Source of the DNA: Sphaeroforma sirkka
Taxonomy: Eukaryota; Opisthokonta; Ichthyosporea; Ichthyophonida
DNA: 45,000 nt
Assembly: GCA_001586965.3 (NCBI GenBank)
Contig: LUCW03001889.1
Coordinates: 1 to 45,000, forward strand
Reading direction: 5' to 3'
Shown here: positions 1-11,194 of the stretch, piece after piece
Layout: every line of letters begins with the position of its first letter
Position numbering within the stretch: position 1 is the first letter of the stretch
Notes under the pieces: model-generated
What the model saw: the letters and a program-made list of their open reading frames with translations, nothing else
Told to the model about the DNA's origin: nothing
Database searches by the model: none
Translations under genes and position numbers: made by a program

Positions 1-1216
1 CTTGTGCTCAGTAAACAGGGGTAAACAACGTTCTGCATATGCTCGATCTTTTGTATACGGGGTAGCGTGTTTCTCGGGCGCAGTTTTATCAAACGTTGCT
101 TGTAATTCACTATAACGGCCAAAGAAATAGTGAAACGGGAGTGTTCCAGTTTGAGGATTCATGCAGTTATTCATTTGAGTCTGAACCCATTTCAAATGAT
201 AAGGCCACATATCCTCAACGTCGTCTAGTGCGGTACGCAAGAGTTTCTTAAGTTCTCTATGACGTGTCTCATTTGCACCCTGCGTTTGAGGTTTGTAAGG
301 AACACCACGCCTATGGGTCATGCCTGATGCGAGTATAAGTGCCTCCATTACGTCGGTACAACACTCACTACCGTTATCAGAACATAGTACTCGGGGAAAC
401 CGAAGTCATTAAAGACGTGATAGCATAATTCTGCCACTGTTTGTGGACGTTTGTTCGGTATTGCATAAAGCAAGTTATAGCCCGAAGCCACACATAAGAA
501 ATGACAGATATATACATCGCCAGTATGCTTGGATCACGGGAGTTTAACCAAATCGACTATGACTCGGCGCATCGGTTGGTCTTCTGTCACACTTTTAGGG
601 GTGCCCAACCGTATCGCTTGATCTGGTTCTTTTCACAATCAGTACAGCGTCGGTATACTTCACGTATGGTTTCTTTCAGCGCCGGGTGATCAAGCCCTGC
701 ACGAATAGCCATTTTATAAGTATGCTCATATGCTCGATGCGTTAAATTATGTATAATTTTAACTCTACTTTCGAGCTCCTCTAAGTCAGTCAGATTCTGC
801 GTAACGCTGGCTGGATGAACCATAGTCCTGTTGGAAAGGGCAGCCTCGATATCAGGAGGGGTAGAGTCCTGAGATACATAATTGACAACATTGGATTGTT
901 GAAGTATCTTCTTCAGTTGTTTCGCAACTCCTGGCTGTTCTTTAAGCAGCGCTTTAAGTAGTTGAGTGCGAGCTTCAGGTTCTCTTAGAGTTTTGAGTCT
1001 TTTGATCCATGGCCTTAGCTAGTTCCATGTTTTTTTTACGATCTAATGCCGTTTCAATCGGCATTACCTCGACTACAATCTTGTTGGGTGCATGTGTTGT
1101 ACGAGTCTTGAGCTTTTGTTCAAACTCTTTAGACTCCTCTAGTTTAGCTAAGAATTCGGTTGAGGGTTTCCACTTAGTGGTACCTGCAGGACCGATGCGA
1201 CAAACAATGGTGTGTT
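1..1216 (-). pseudogene. Integrase part of element A, continuing off-window
   Basis: The zinc-binding domain lies at 587-823: HNLTHRAYEHT, then HPALKETIREVYRRCTDCEKNQ, an HHCC arrangement. The catalytic-core and GPY-proximal segments lie at about 1-480 and align with the B integrase stretch that contains YKPQTQGANETRHRKLK and its downstream segment. The element runs out of the window inside the integrase. Fossil. Confidence 0.75.
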
Positions 1217-1750
1217 TCAAGGCGTCTTCTTAATAGAATAGGATCCCTGATACAAGAACGTGTCGGTTTCACGGTCGACATAAATAGGTTCGTCTTGAAT
1301 CATATTAATTAAATCACGTATCCATGGGTCGGAGTTACGTAAGGGACAACACAGCGTAATGGTAGATTTAGTAATATTAACATAATTTAACAACTGTGCG
1401 ATAAGTTGACAAGGTGGGTTAGCCCACGCATTATGCTTTGATAAGTCAAGCTGAAATGCATCACCTTTAGGATGAGTCAACGACCTATATTCAGAAACCT
1501 GTTTGTTATGTTCTGCGGCGAACATATCAACAGTAAATGGACCCCATCGTGATTGAGCGAGGTTAAACCATTTCTTATTTAGCATCCAATCGGTTGCTAA
1601 TAACTCCTTGACTGTTTTCTGGTAGTCGGGCACAAGTCGAGAGAGCATGTCAGGAAGATGGTTATGTATTCCTGGTATGTGTGTTATATTAAAAGCGAAC
1701 TTGGCAATAATGTCATGCCAGCGGCTCACCAACTGTGAATCAGGGTTCAT
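1217..1750 (-). pseudogene. MT-like (DIRS-type, adenine-methyltransferase-like) domain of element A
   Basis: After the RNase H end (HIPGIHNHLPDMLSRLVPD) comes a domain with FTVDMFAAEHN, then GDAFQLDL and NAWANPP followed by a hydrophobic helix. This D-x-F-A...N, G-x-D-A-F and NPP-type layout is the pattern I know from the domain that follows RNase H in DIRS-type retrotransposons, which resembles N6-adenine methyltransferases. Here it precedes a DDE integrase instead of a tyrosine recombinase. Catalytic activity is not claimed. Confidence 0.6.
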
Positions 1751-1799
1751 ATCTTTTTTTTAAGTATGTTAAAGACTTTTGATCACAGGCGACAGTAAA

Positions 1800-3420
1800 T
1801 TAACTCCCATAAAGGTAGTCTTTAAACTGTCTTAGCGCAGTAACTATAGCAAGGAGCTCTTGTTTAACGGTAGGGTAATTCCGTTGACTCTTATTATAAC
1901 TCTTGCTAAAGAATTGTATGTAGCGCGGTTTACCATTTATCGTTTGGTAAAGCACTCCACCTACCGCTCGATCTGAAGCGTCGGTTGCTACTTGGAATGG
2001 GACACCATCCACAGGGTACTGCATGATGGGTGCGTCCATTACTTTACTTTTGACTAGTTTAAATGCATCATCACATTCTTTAGTCCAAAGCTTTCCCAAA
2101 GGTCCTTTGTGCAGCCGTAGGTGACTGAAAGGCTTTAAGTAATGAGAAAGATGCGGTACCGAATCCGAGAAGAAGTTAACAAACCCCACACAGAGTTCAC
2201 ATCTCTTCCAGTAATTGGTGTTGATAAATCAACAGAAACTGTTTCTTGCCAGGATCAATTTCTACCCCTGCTGCAGATACTTTGTAGCCAAGTAAGTGTA
2301 TAGTATCTTTAGCAAAAGAACACTTGTCTTCGTTAATCTTAAGTTTAGCATGATTAAGTCGCTTTAAGACTTCTTTAACGAGTTTAGCATGTTCATGTGC
2401 TGTCTTTGTAAAGATAACTATATCATCTAAATAGACTGATACGTTATACGACAGGTCCGCAAATAGTTCCATCATAACTTGTTGGAAGAAAGAAGGTAAC
2501 ATGTGTAAGCCTTCAGGTGCACCTTTAAACTGGTACTTCTTACCTTGCCAAGTAAAGGAAAAAGTATTTCCTATGAGGCTCATATATCTGTAGTTGATGG
2601 AATGCAGCTTTTAAGTCTATCTTGGAAAAGATAGTCGCACCCTCCATTTTGCGTAGTATCTCGCTTATCTTAGGTAAGGGAAAACTATGTTGCGGAATTA
2701 GTTTGTTGATTGGCGACAGGTCTAGTACTACTCTTGTTTTACTAAACGTTCCATCAGATTTATATTGATCGACCGCCAAGAGAGCTAAGTTAACTGGGGT
2801 TGCATCATAATTGATTTCAATTAGACCCTGTTTTAACCAATCTTCGATTTGGGTTTTGACAACGTCTTTGTGTCTCCAACTCACGTAGTTATGTGAAGGA
2901 CACTTTAACTTAGAGAAGTCGACGTTTGTTAAGTCAAGTCTAACGTACCCATTAGAGAACTTAAACATACACCAGTCAGTTATTGCAATCTTCCTGTTTT
3001 GTATAATTAAGTCCATAATTATATCGGTGAAGTGCGGAATCATATCCTTTGCTTCACCTTCCGGAGGTTTAGGTATCTTTAACATATTATCATCTGACTG
3101 ATCTTTATTCGGGTCTAGCCCAATAGGCAGACCAGTGAGTGTTGTACCTAAACTGAGAAGATCAGTCATACCTATAATTAAATCGTATTTCTGAGACATG
3201 TCAGTAACGATTAGGTGAGTCTTCACTTCTCTTCTATCTGACAGCATTATGTGTGCATAGTCAATGGCTTGTTCGCAAGTAGTAACTTTGCCATTTCCCA
3301 AGATTAAATCAGTTGTTTCGTTATGGACAGCCATATCTGTAGCATAGGCTACTCGGCATGAGATAGCAGAGACTTCAGCCCTGGATCAAATAGTGCCATA
3401 ACTTTTTTTTCTCCATTTAC
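1800..3420 (-). pseudogene. Protease, reverse transcriptase and RNase H parts of element A
   Basis: The protease part (about 3130-3410) has a DPG-type active-site region and a YDLIIGMTDLL segment like the second conserved block of retroviral-type proteases. RT (about 2200-2900) shows VVLDLSPINKLIPQHSFPLP, the GATIFSKIDLKAAFHQ palm region and the YLDDIVIF catalytic box. RNase H (1800-2060) begins at FQVATDASDRAVGGVLYQ. This order is typical of Ty3/Gypsy pol. The part is a fossil with several breaks. Confidence 0.85.
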
Positions 3421-3520
3421 GAAAACTGTTTGAAAGATACGTTCATCTCCTTTGGTATGGGTTTTATTGAACATTTTCTCATAATCTTGCTCTAGTGCGC
3501 ACATATGGTACTGTCAGTGC

Positions 3521-5410
3521 TTAACTTAACTGGACGTCTGGTAAGTCCTTGCAATCCTCTTTGTGCCAACCGTTAGTACCCTTGCAAGTAGCACACTCTT
3601 TCATATAGTGTCCAAAATCTGGCTTGCCTGGTGCACACTTAACAGGGTCGTGTCTACCATTCCACTTGCCATTACATTTTGTGAGGTTGTAACCACACTT
3701 CTTGCAAGGCGCTCTCACCTTCTTATCACCTTTCGGTTCGGTAGAAGTAGAGCCAGTACCCCCTCAGTAGTAGTGCGAGGGTTTCTTAGTACTACGCGCA
3801 GTATTAGTCTCTACTGCGTTTCGCTTAGTGGGCTGGGTGTAGCTCGTGGTACTAAGTACTCTAGTAGAGGAATTGGTATGCTTGTGTACTATCTTCTCAA
3901 AGACAGACCAAGGCATAGATCGCAAATCACCATAGGCGATGATGTCATCATTGACTTTCTTAAAGAGGTTAGCTCCCAGAGTCTCCATCATCTGACAAAT
4001 TAATAAATATTCGCCAGTATAGGTACGACCACCCATCCAGTATTCATATGTGTCATATGAGCTAGAGCACCTCGAATAGTGGTATCGTTCGCAAAGAACT
4101 TGCGAGACTCTAGAAGTTCACGGTCACGTGCATCTTCAAAAAAAGGTGTTAAGTATATTATCACGCAACTGGTGCCAGGGTAGGGCTTTCCAGTTGGGCT
4201 CATGAACCTTCAAGATAGTTCGCCATTCACCTGGCTCACAGAAATGAATAAAGGCATTCATCATCTGCTTATCCCTAAGGCTGGCAGACTCCTTAAGTTG
4301 GTCGAAGGCCTTCAGTGTCTCCACTGTACTCTCATTAGTAGAGAAATCGACCTCAGCCTGCGCGTTACCTAGCTGCTTTATAAAGCTTGGTTCTAAGTGT
4401 TCACGAGGCTCATGCTCAGTGCTACGGGCTGCTAGTGCCAAGATGGTGTCTATTTCCTTTCTCTTGTTATCGATTAGATAGCGAATGTTATCCGCTTTCC
4501 TATCGTCAAGGTCAGAGTCATTCAATAGACGGTCCTCAAGGACTTGCATACCAGATAAATAGCCTGAGACGAGGATGTCTGGTTCTCACTTCCTCATCCT
4601 CAGGATTAGAGCGGGCCCTAAGGTACTGGTGTAGCGTGCCAAAATCGTGACTTAGTGGTAAAGGGTCGATATTACTGCTCGAGTTCCATAAATCCTCCAG
4701 TAGGTCTCGGGTAGCATCGAAACCCGGCCCGAATTTTCGAAAACCCGGCCCGAATTTTTTTTCTTCTTCGGTATAGGAAGAATATCAGCCAAGTGGGACA
4801 CGATAGAGGGGTCCACAACTGCTGCTGCCGCTAGCTCCTTCAAGAAAGCGCTTCAGTGCGGTTCAATTGGCATCGAGATTGAGAGGATCCAACCACTCGT
4901 TGTCGAGTTATGGCGTCCTCAGCTTCGGCCCCAAGATTTGAGCTGAATGGAATGGCTTCTCCATCGATGGCGAAACCGAAATTTTCGGACAGGTCCAATA
5001 CTTCCTTTTCACTCCGGATTTGTGCTGGAGTGTCCTTTAGATGTGGAGTTATAATGCCCCCCGACATTCGTATCCACGAATTTTCCAGCCTTTCGACGTT
5101 TATCCCCAATATTTGACGGCACGTGGTCAGGGGGCAAGCTGGGGTCCTGAGCTTCACTCCTAGGTGATACACGGACGCTGGCGAGCCTTTCCGCGGTAGT
5201 AGATACCTCTTCTTCCAAGGCTTTAGGATCCGACGAGTCATCCTCAGAATAATCCTCTGTACCAACCTCAGAATTTGCTTCCCCAACAGTATCCTCGGCA
5301 GGCTCAACTCCAGACAGGCTAGGTGTTTCCACAGGGACCTCAGGAACCTCGGCAGGCTTAGCAGGCTTAGAGCTAGCGGCTCCCTTGCCTTTAGAAGTAC
5401 CCTTAGCCAT
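3521..5410 (-). pseudogene. gag-like part of element A
   Basis: The likely start is the methionine at 5410, just inside the LTR and an 80-base leader; the first residues are Lys/Ser/Ala/Pro-rich and then acidic. The middle holds an alpha-helical capsid-like stretch (about 4000-4550). The end (3521-3718) holds a paired Cys/His module in which CKKCGY is followed by a Cys/Asn-Gly-x-His group and then by CATC with NGWH. The same module occurs in element B, so it is a lineage trait. Gag would form the particle and bind the element RNA. This is a fossil part with several breaks. Confidence 0.7.
4720..4761. repeat. Short direct repeat in the gag-like part of A
   Basis: A unit of about 21 bases containing AAACCCGGCCCGAATTTT occurs twice in tandem. 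Confidence 0.5.
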
Positions 5411-5489
5411 AGTATTTGCTGGATAGTAAATCGATGTCAGACAGTCTAGAAGCAGTACACTACTGTAACTACTAAATAACTGAAAAATA

Positions 5490-6084
5490 TGTAAACTTCG
5501 ATGGAAATTACTAGGTTTCAAACTATATTAAACTAAAATACAATTTAGTCAGTTAGGATTTAGCAGTGGTAGCTTGTGTAAGAATGATCGGGACTGCCTC
5601 TTGTTAAGAGCCTAAATATCCTCGATCACACAGGGCGTACCTCTAGCTGTTCTTTATTGAATAATTTTCACTAGAAGTACTAAGTGTTCATGACCACTTG
5701 CCTAATTTGTAAATAGACATAATAACGTAAGTCACGTTAATACATTAGCTGATATAAATAAAGTTCCATCTGAAGAAAAGTTAAAAAAAGAAAAAGACTT
5801 ATTGGATTTTGGAGATTGGCGGGAGGACCAAAATCTATAAGTAGTAGTTCGGAGATTATAAAATTTAGTTTATAATATCCTACATCTACTAATGTCTCAA
5901 ATAGGTCCAAGTAGATGAGTCATACCAAATACTCAGGCTATTGGAGCCATCAAAGTGAATTTAGAACACTTTGGAAATATTGGAAAAAGAGCTTGTACTT
6001 TATTATTTAAAATACAAATAAAAACCAATGTATTATCTCAATTGATCTTGATATTTTAGACTGACCGGAGGCCGTATTTCTACA
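5490..6084 (-). repeat. 5' LTR of element A
   Basis: About 595 bp bounded by TG and CA, reading TGTAGAAATACGGCCTCC at its outer end on the minus strand. This resembles the TGTAGTAGCCGGGCCTCC start of the B/C LTR. The inner end reads GTTTACA followed by a T-rich stretch that also resembles the B leader. No second copy is visible because the 3' LTR is off-window, so the boundaries rest on comparison with B. Confidence 0.65.
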
Positions 6085-6661
6085 ACAAGGCCAAAGAGTA
6101 TATTTGGAGTAGGTCTATTAAGAGACCTAGATAAACACTCCAAAATATACATCTGAATACTTCGGTAGCGAGATGGCTCAACCGAACATAGGTTTCTAGA
6201 GACCCTTAATGATTACCTAGTTTGACCTCCGCTCAGCCAACCAGATGTGCCAGTCTGATGATGGCAAGTCGGTAATTCTTGATAAGTGGCCAGTTATTGG
6301 TTAAGACAATAACTAAGGACATCAAAGGTATTTCTTTTCTTTTTTGCTTTTTTTTTCTAAAGATAGGATTTTACTAGTTTTAATATTTCGTGCAACGAAA
6401 CAAGTAATACTAGTTTCGACGATAACGACAACGAAAACATAAATAAAATCCCTTCGGCTAAATCAGTACTGGGAGGATGATATATAGGCAATGTCTCAGC
6501 CTTACAATCCCCCAGAGTATTGCTGATTTCTATGAGGCATACCTAACTTTATTACCAGACTAAAATTCGTATACTTAAAAAACTTATTAAAAGACTTTAA
6601 GATCTTATTACGTTTAGTAGCTCTAAGATGTTTATACCGCCTTAAGAGACCGATATTTACA
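6085..6661 (+). repeat. 5' LTR of element B (inner portion)
   Basis: Aligns with 13294-13867 of the 3' LTR and ends in GATATTTACA. It contains AATAAA at 6442-6447, a plausible polyadenylation signal. It begins immediately after the outer end of A's LTR. At about seven sites it carries the variants of the 5' LTR of element C rather than those of B's own 3' LTR. Confidence 0.85.
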
Positions 6662-6785
6662 CATTTTTAAAGTTAGCAAAGTATTAACTACTTGAGCTAC
6701 TTAAGCGTCGTGGTAATTAACTACCACGTAAAATTAAGACAATAACTATTCGTTAAGTGAATAGCAGAAGTCGTACTGGAAAAGT
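6662..6785 (+). other. Leader of element B; no TGG-type primer site seen
   Basis: The sequence after the LTR reads CATTTTTAAAGTTAGC. Element A has a similar T-rich start (TATTTTTCAGTTATTT) and C matches B. None begins with TGG, the usual complement of a tRNA 3' CCA end. Confidence 0.5.
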
Positions 6786-8817
6786 ATGACTAAGAAGGAT
6801 TCTACGCTATCTAAGAAGCGTAAAGCGGATAAAAAGAAGATGGACAGAGAATCTGCCGAAGACGCAGTCAACCCCATTGTCGCTAAAGACGACAATGCAC
6901 TGGATACCGGTGAGACTACTCCATTAAGAGAGAAGTCAGCCGAGGAGAGGGCTAGAGGACCCACTCTCTCCTCAAGTTCAAAGCTCGCGAAACCGCGAAG
7001 CGAAAATAGGAGTGGGGTTAAGACCACTCCATCTACTATCCCTGAGGAGATTAATCCAAAGGGTAAAGAACCAATTACGGAAGTCAATTATGACGACCTC
7101 GAGGAGATTAACCCGAAGGGTAAAGAGCCAATTACGGAAGTCAATTACGACGACCCCGGCGACGATGAAGTCACGGAAGACAAACCACAGGCTAGCGCAT
7201 CTACCCACATCACTGTAAAAGAGCAGTCAAAACATCGCTTAGAGAAGACTAATGAGGAGTACCACGATCTAAATACTAAGCCGGCCGAAATAAGCCCGGA
7301 GAATGTTCCCTGGGAAAGTCTACTTCCACGGGACCAGGCACTATTTACTCCAATACCATCACCGGGACATGAGTCTCCCGTTTTGGAGGGTATTATAGAC
7401 CCAACCGCTGGGAAGAATACACCTCCCCCCTTACCTGATTGGGGGAAGGCACATCGCACCCAACCAAAGTCGACGTGCGAGATTATCGTAACGGATGATC
7501 CCAAGATCTTCATTCCAACACCACGTCTCAGTAACGAGCGTCGTGAAGCGTCGACCATGGACTTTAATATCCACCGAAAGGGAACTAAAGCTTCCCGCAT
7601 ACATGCGAGTGACGTGGAGTACCCACGGAAGGACCGCAATGCATTACACCAACCCGCCGAAGACTTTCAGTCCACAGAGGTAGTTATGCTGAATGCAGAA
7701 GTGAACGAACTCACAGTTAAGATGGAGCTCGCTCATGACCTGCAAGATCGTCCAGAAATTGATTATTATGCGAAAATAATCAACATCAAGCAGAAGCGAA
7801 TCGACCAGTTGCTGCAAGCACAACGCGGGCAGGACCAACGCGATCACCAGAAGTATAAGGGCATGATCAGTCGACTTAAGTCGAACTGGGACTCAAGTAC
7901 CCAGAAGCCCGAATTCATCAATAATCATGACCTCGAGACTCTGACTCGCTCGTTACACGCGTTTACAGTGATGCTGGAGACAAAGGACATTGCCCCACCG
8001 CAATGGATATCTGCGTTTATGCAGACATTTAATCCAGAAGGAACCAATTATCGGATCCTTCAGAAGCATCTCAAAGAGATCGATGAGTGTCGTAACTGGC
8101 CAGAAGTATGTTGGCTAGTGACATCCTTATTAAGCAAGGATATGCGCAGTCCAGGACTATGTTCAATTCTGGCACCACCAACAGCGAATACTAGCATCTT
8201 GAGCTATATTTTGAAACTCGATGCGGACCTTGTCAGACCTGATATCAAGGGGGGATGACAAGCCACGCTGGTATGAGTTGTTGGCAATGCTTGTATTCTG
8301 TATGAACATAGGCAGTAATGATCGAGAGCGCCTTTAACTCGAGCTACGTCGCAAGTATGCGAACGAAGCGAGAGATAAAGGACAGGAGAAGAAATTTCAC
8401 CTGACTCGACTGCGCTGGGATCAGTTCTATGAAACTGTTTCCGACACTTATCCCTCTGATCGAGTAACCTCGAGAGAGAAGGTGGTTCTTAAGAAACCAC
8501 GTGATCAGATTGATCAAGGGTATGTATCCCGACAGACATCCAACGAACGTCCGAATGTTCGTCCACGTGAATCAACGCCGCACTCACGGCCTAATAAAAA
8601 GGTACTTGCTGAGAAGGAAGCACTATACAAGCAAGTCAAGAAGTGTGCCGATGAGAAGTGTGGATACGATAAGTATCAGCTTGCCCCGAACGGTTATTGC
8701 AACGGGCGGCACTCGGCTACTTGCAAACACTTTATTAATAAGTGTGACAAGTGTGAGAAAACCAACGGTTATCACGCCAAGACATGTGACCGGAAACCAG
8801 ATATCAAACTGGAATGA
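6786..8817 (+). pseudogene. gag-like part of element B
   Basis: The 490-residue open stretch 6786-8258 starts with a Lys-rich, strongly charged N-terminus. A Ser/Pro/Glu-rich low-complexity region follows, then a predicted coiled coil (about residues 300-365: MLNAEVNELTVKMELAHDL and following) and an alpha-helical capsid-like end with WPEVCWLVTSLL. The final segment (8482-8817) is the nucleic-acid-binding part: KKCADEKCGYDK, CNGRH-x3-C, then CDKCEKTNGYH-x3-C. The Cys/His spacing differs from the usual CX2CX4HX4C knuckle. A near-identical copy exists in element C. Fossil. Confidence 0.75.
7044..7157 (+). repeat. Two 57-bp (19-codon) tandem units in gag of B
   Basis: EEINPKGKEPITEVNYDD is encoded twice in succession with a few silent differences (7044-7100 and 7101-7157). 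The same pair is present in element C (about 26715-26830), so the duplication predates the split of B and C. Confidence 0.9.
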
Positions 8818-8859
8818 AGGTACTACCGGGTTCAATCTCTTCAAAGGCAATACAACGAC

Positions 8860-10689
8860 TCTTTAGACGAGCGTGTAATAATCCCTGTATATTGCAACGG
8901 AGATAAAGTCCTTGCGTTGATTGATCCTGGTTCAGAAATTTCATGTATATCCGATCGCTTTGCATTCATGAAAGATATCGAACGTAGAACACAAACCACT
9001 TATTTTATATTAGCTGATGAGAAGACTTCCAAGTGCGATACGATGGCTACCGATGTTAAAATTTCATTAGCCGACCATCGCCACATTACAACCCAAGCTG
9101 TGATAGTAAAGATGTCACAGAAGTACGACATTATCGTCGGAATGAGTGATTTACTTACATTAGGTATAACCGTAACTGGTGTACCGAACAATGTAGATCC
9201 ATTAACAAATCAATCAGACGATAATTGTCTGAAACCCTATATACCGCCATCCGACACAGTCAAGGAATTAATACCTGACTTTGCGGAAAAGATCATTGAT
9301 CTAATCTTAGTAAATAAGAAGATCAATATCACTGACTGGGCTAAGTTCCGTTTTAACGACGGATATGTTAGTTTGGATTTAACCAAGGTAGACTTTACTC
9401 AGCTGAAGTGTCCATCAAGAAACTATGTATCTTGGAGACACGAAGCCGTAGTAAAAGAACAAGTCGAGAAATAGTTAATAGATGGAGTGATAGAAATAAA
9501 CTATCAACAAACTCCAGTAAACTTGACATTACTTGCCGTTGATCAACATAACTCTGACAGTTCATTTAAGAAGGTCAGAGTATGTATAGATATGAGTCCA
9601 ATAAATAAATTATTGCCAACTCATAGCTTTCACTTACCTCGTATAAACGAGTTGTTAAGAAGAATGGAAGGTGCTACAGTATTTACAAATATAGACCTAA
9701 CACAAGGATACCACCAAATGAAGGTATATGAACCCCACCGTAAATACTTTAGTTTTACATGGAAGGTTAAACAATATCGCTTTAAGGGCGCACCTTTTGG
9801 GTTACACTCCCTACCAGCATTCTTCCAACAAGTAATGGAGGAAATGTTTGCAGACATACCTAACGTGCAAGTCTACATAGATGACATAGTCATCTTCTCA
9901 AAGACTAAAGCCGAACACGAAGCATTAGTCAGACGAGTACTATAAAGATTAAATGAACAGAACTTCAAAACTAATGAGAAGAAATGTCATTTTGCTATGA
10001 GTGAGATTCAACTCTTAGGGCATAGAATCTCAGGGGAAGGTATTAAAATTGACCCCGGAAAGGTAGAACATCTCTCAGATTGGAGAACTCCAACAACCGG
10101 GAGAGATGTAAATAGCATGTGTGGATTCGTAAACTTCTTTTCAGATGGCGTTCCACACTTAGCAGATTACTTAAAACCTTTTGGACACTTAAGATGTCAC
10201 AAAGGTAAGTTAGGGGAGCTATAGACTAAAGAGTGTGATGAGGCATTTAAGATCTTCAAGCACGCAGTACAACAAGCACCTCTGGTTCAAGGACCAGTTG
10301 ATGGCGTGCTGTTTGAAATAGCAACGGACGCATCAGACCTAGCACTAGGAGGAGTATTGTATCAGTTTATAGATAATAAACCTAGATACATACAATTCTT
10401 TAGCCGTGCTATGAATGCATCACAGTTGAATTATCCAACTACTAAACAAGAATTATTAGCTATAGTAACAGCTATGACACACTTTAGAGATTACCTCTAT
10501 GGAACAGCATTTACGCTGATGTGTGATCAAAAGTCTCTTCAATACATGAACGAGATGAAGCCGGACTCTCAATTATTGAGCAGATGGCATGATACAATAT
10601 CAAAATTTCACTTTGATATAAAACATTTACCAGGCATACATAACCACTTACCGGATATGTTGTCCAGGTTTGTACCAGACTTTAATAAG
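8860..10689 (+). pseudogene. Protease, reverse transcriptase and RNase H parts of element B
   Basis: Protease: VLALIDPGSEISCIS (about 8910) and YDIIVGMSDLL (about 9125). RT: RVCIDMSPINKLLPTHSFHLP, GATVFTNIDLTQGYHQ, FKGAPFGLHSLPAFFQQVM and the YIDDIVIFSK catalytic box (about 9870-9905). RNase H: FEIATDASDLALGGVLYQ (about 10310), TKQELLAIVTA, and HLPGIHNHLPDMLSR at the end. The order and motifs are Ty3/Gypsy. The part is a fossil with several breaks. Confidence 0.88.
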
Positions 10690-11031
10690 TCAGTCCGCGA
10701 ACTCTTAGCCACTGATTGGAAATGTAATCCAAGATGGTTTGAGTTAGCACAAAAGACATTCGGCGCACATACTATAGATATGTTCGCCGCGTATCATAAC
10801 GCGCAATTAAAATATTACAGGACGTTAAATCATCCTCTAGGAGATGCCTTTCAATTGGATCTCTCCAAACATAACGCGTGGGCTAATCCACCGTGGCAGT
10901 TAATTGTCCAATTATTAAATTACGTTCAGATACATAAAGCTACCTTAACGTTGTGTTGTCCTCTACGGAAATTAGATCCGTGGCTCAATAAGTTAATAAG
11001 CATGATACAATGCGAGCCAATATTTAGATAG
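10690..11031 (+). pseudogene. MT-like (DIRS-type, adenine-methyltransferase-like) domain of element B
   Basis: About 110 residues directly after RNase H. Motifs: FGAHTIDMFAAYHNAQ, GDAFQLDLSKHNAWANPPW, then LIVQLLNYV and LTLCCPLRKLDPW. NPPW corresponds in form to the [D/N]PP[Y/F/W] motif IV of amino-methyltransferases. I know this block as a hallmark of DIRS-like elements, where a tyrosine recombinase follows; here a DDE integrase follows. It is shared with element A and, more distantly, with element F. Confidence 0.65.
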
Positions 11032-11194
11032 GGAAGTAGATACCTTCCTCTATCAGGGTACCCGAGCAGTCCAAAAGACGCCCTGGAGACATACTATAAT
11101 ATGTCGTATAGGTCCTATAGGTACAACCTCATGAACCCCCTCTGCAACCTTCCTTAACAAGGTCAAAGAATCAGAGATTCCACTCTCTACCAAA

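Larger units (their letters stand above)
1..6084 (-). mobile_element. Element A: Ty3/Gypsy LTR retrotransposon with MT-like domain, cut by the window edge
   Basis: Read on the minus strand from right to left the parts are: 5' LTR, short leader, gag with a paired Cys/His finger, protease, reverse transcriptase, RNase H, MT-like domain and the start of a DDE integrase. The integrase end and the 3' LTR lie beyond position 1. Proteins are clearly related to element B but diverged, so A is a separate subfamily. It is a fossil with roughly ten breaks. The outer end of its LTR at 6084 abuts the interior of B's LTR sequence, so A most likely inserted into B's 5' LTR and is the younger insertion. Its own LTR divergence cannot be measured here because only one LTR is visible. 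Confidence 0.85.

Noticed and set aside
7145-7639. Long minus-strand frame opposite the B gag (also plus-strand frames at 26228-26891 opposite C)
   Set aside because: Shadow of the gag reading frame on the other strand; no independent motif.
10690-11031. Host DNA methyltransferase gene
   Set aside because: It lies within the Gypsy pol order between RNase H and integrase and recurs in A and F, so it is an element domain.
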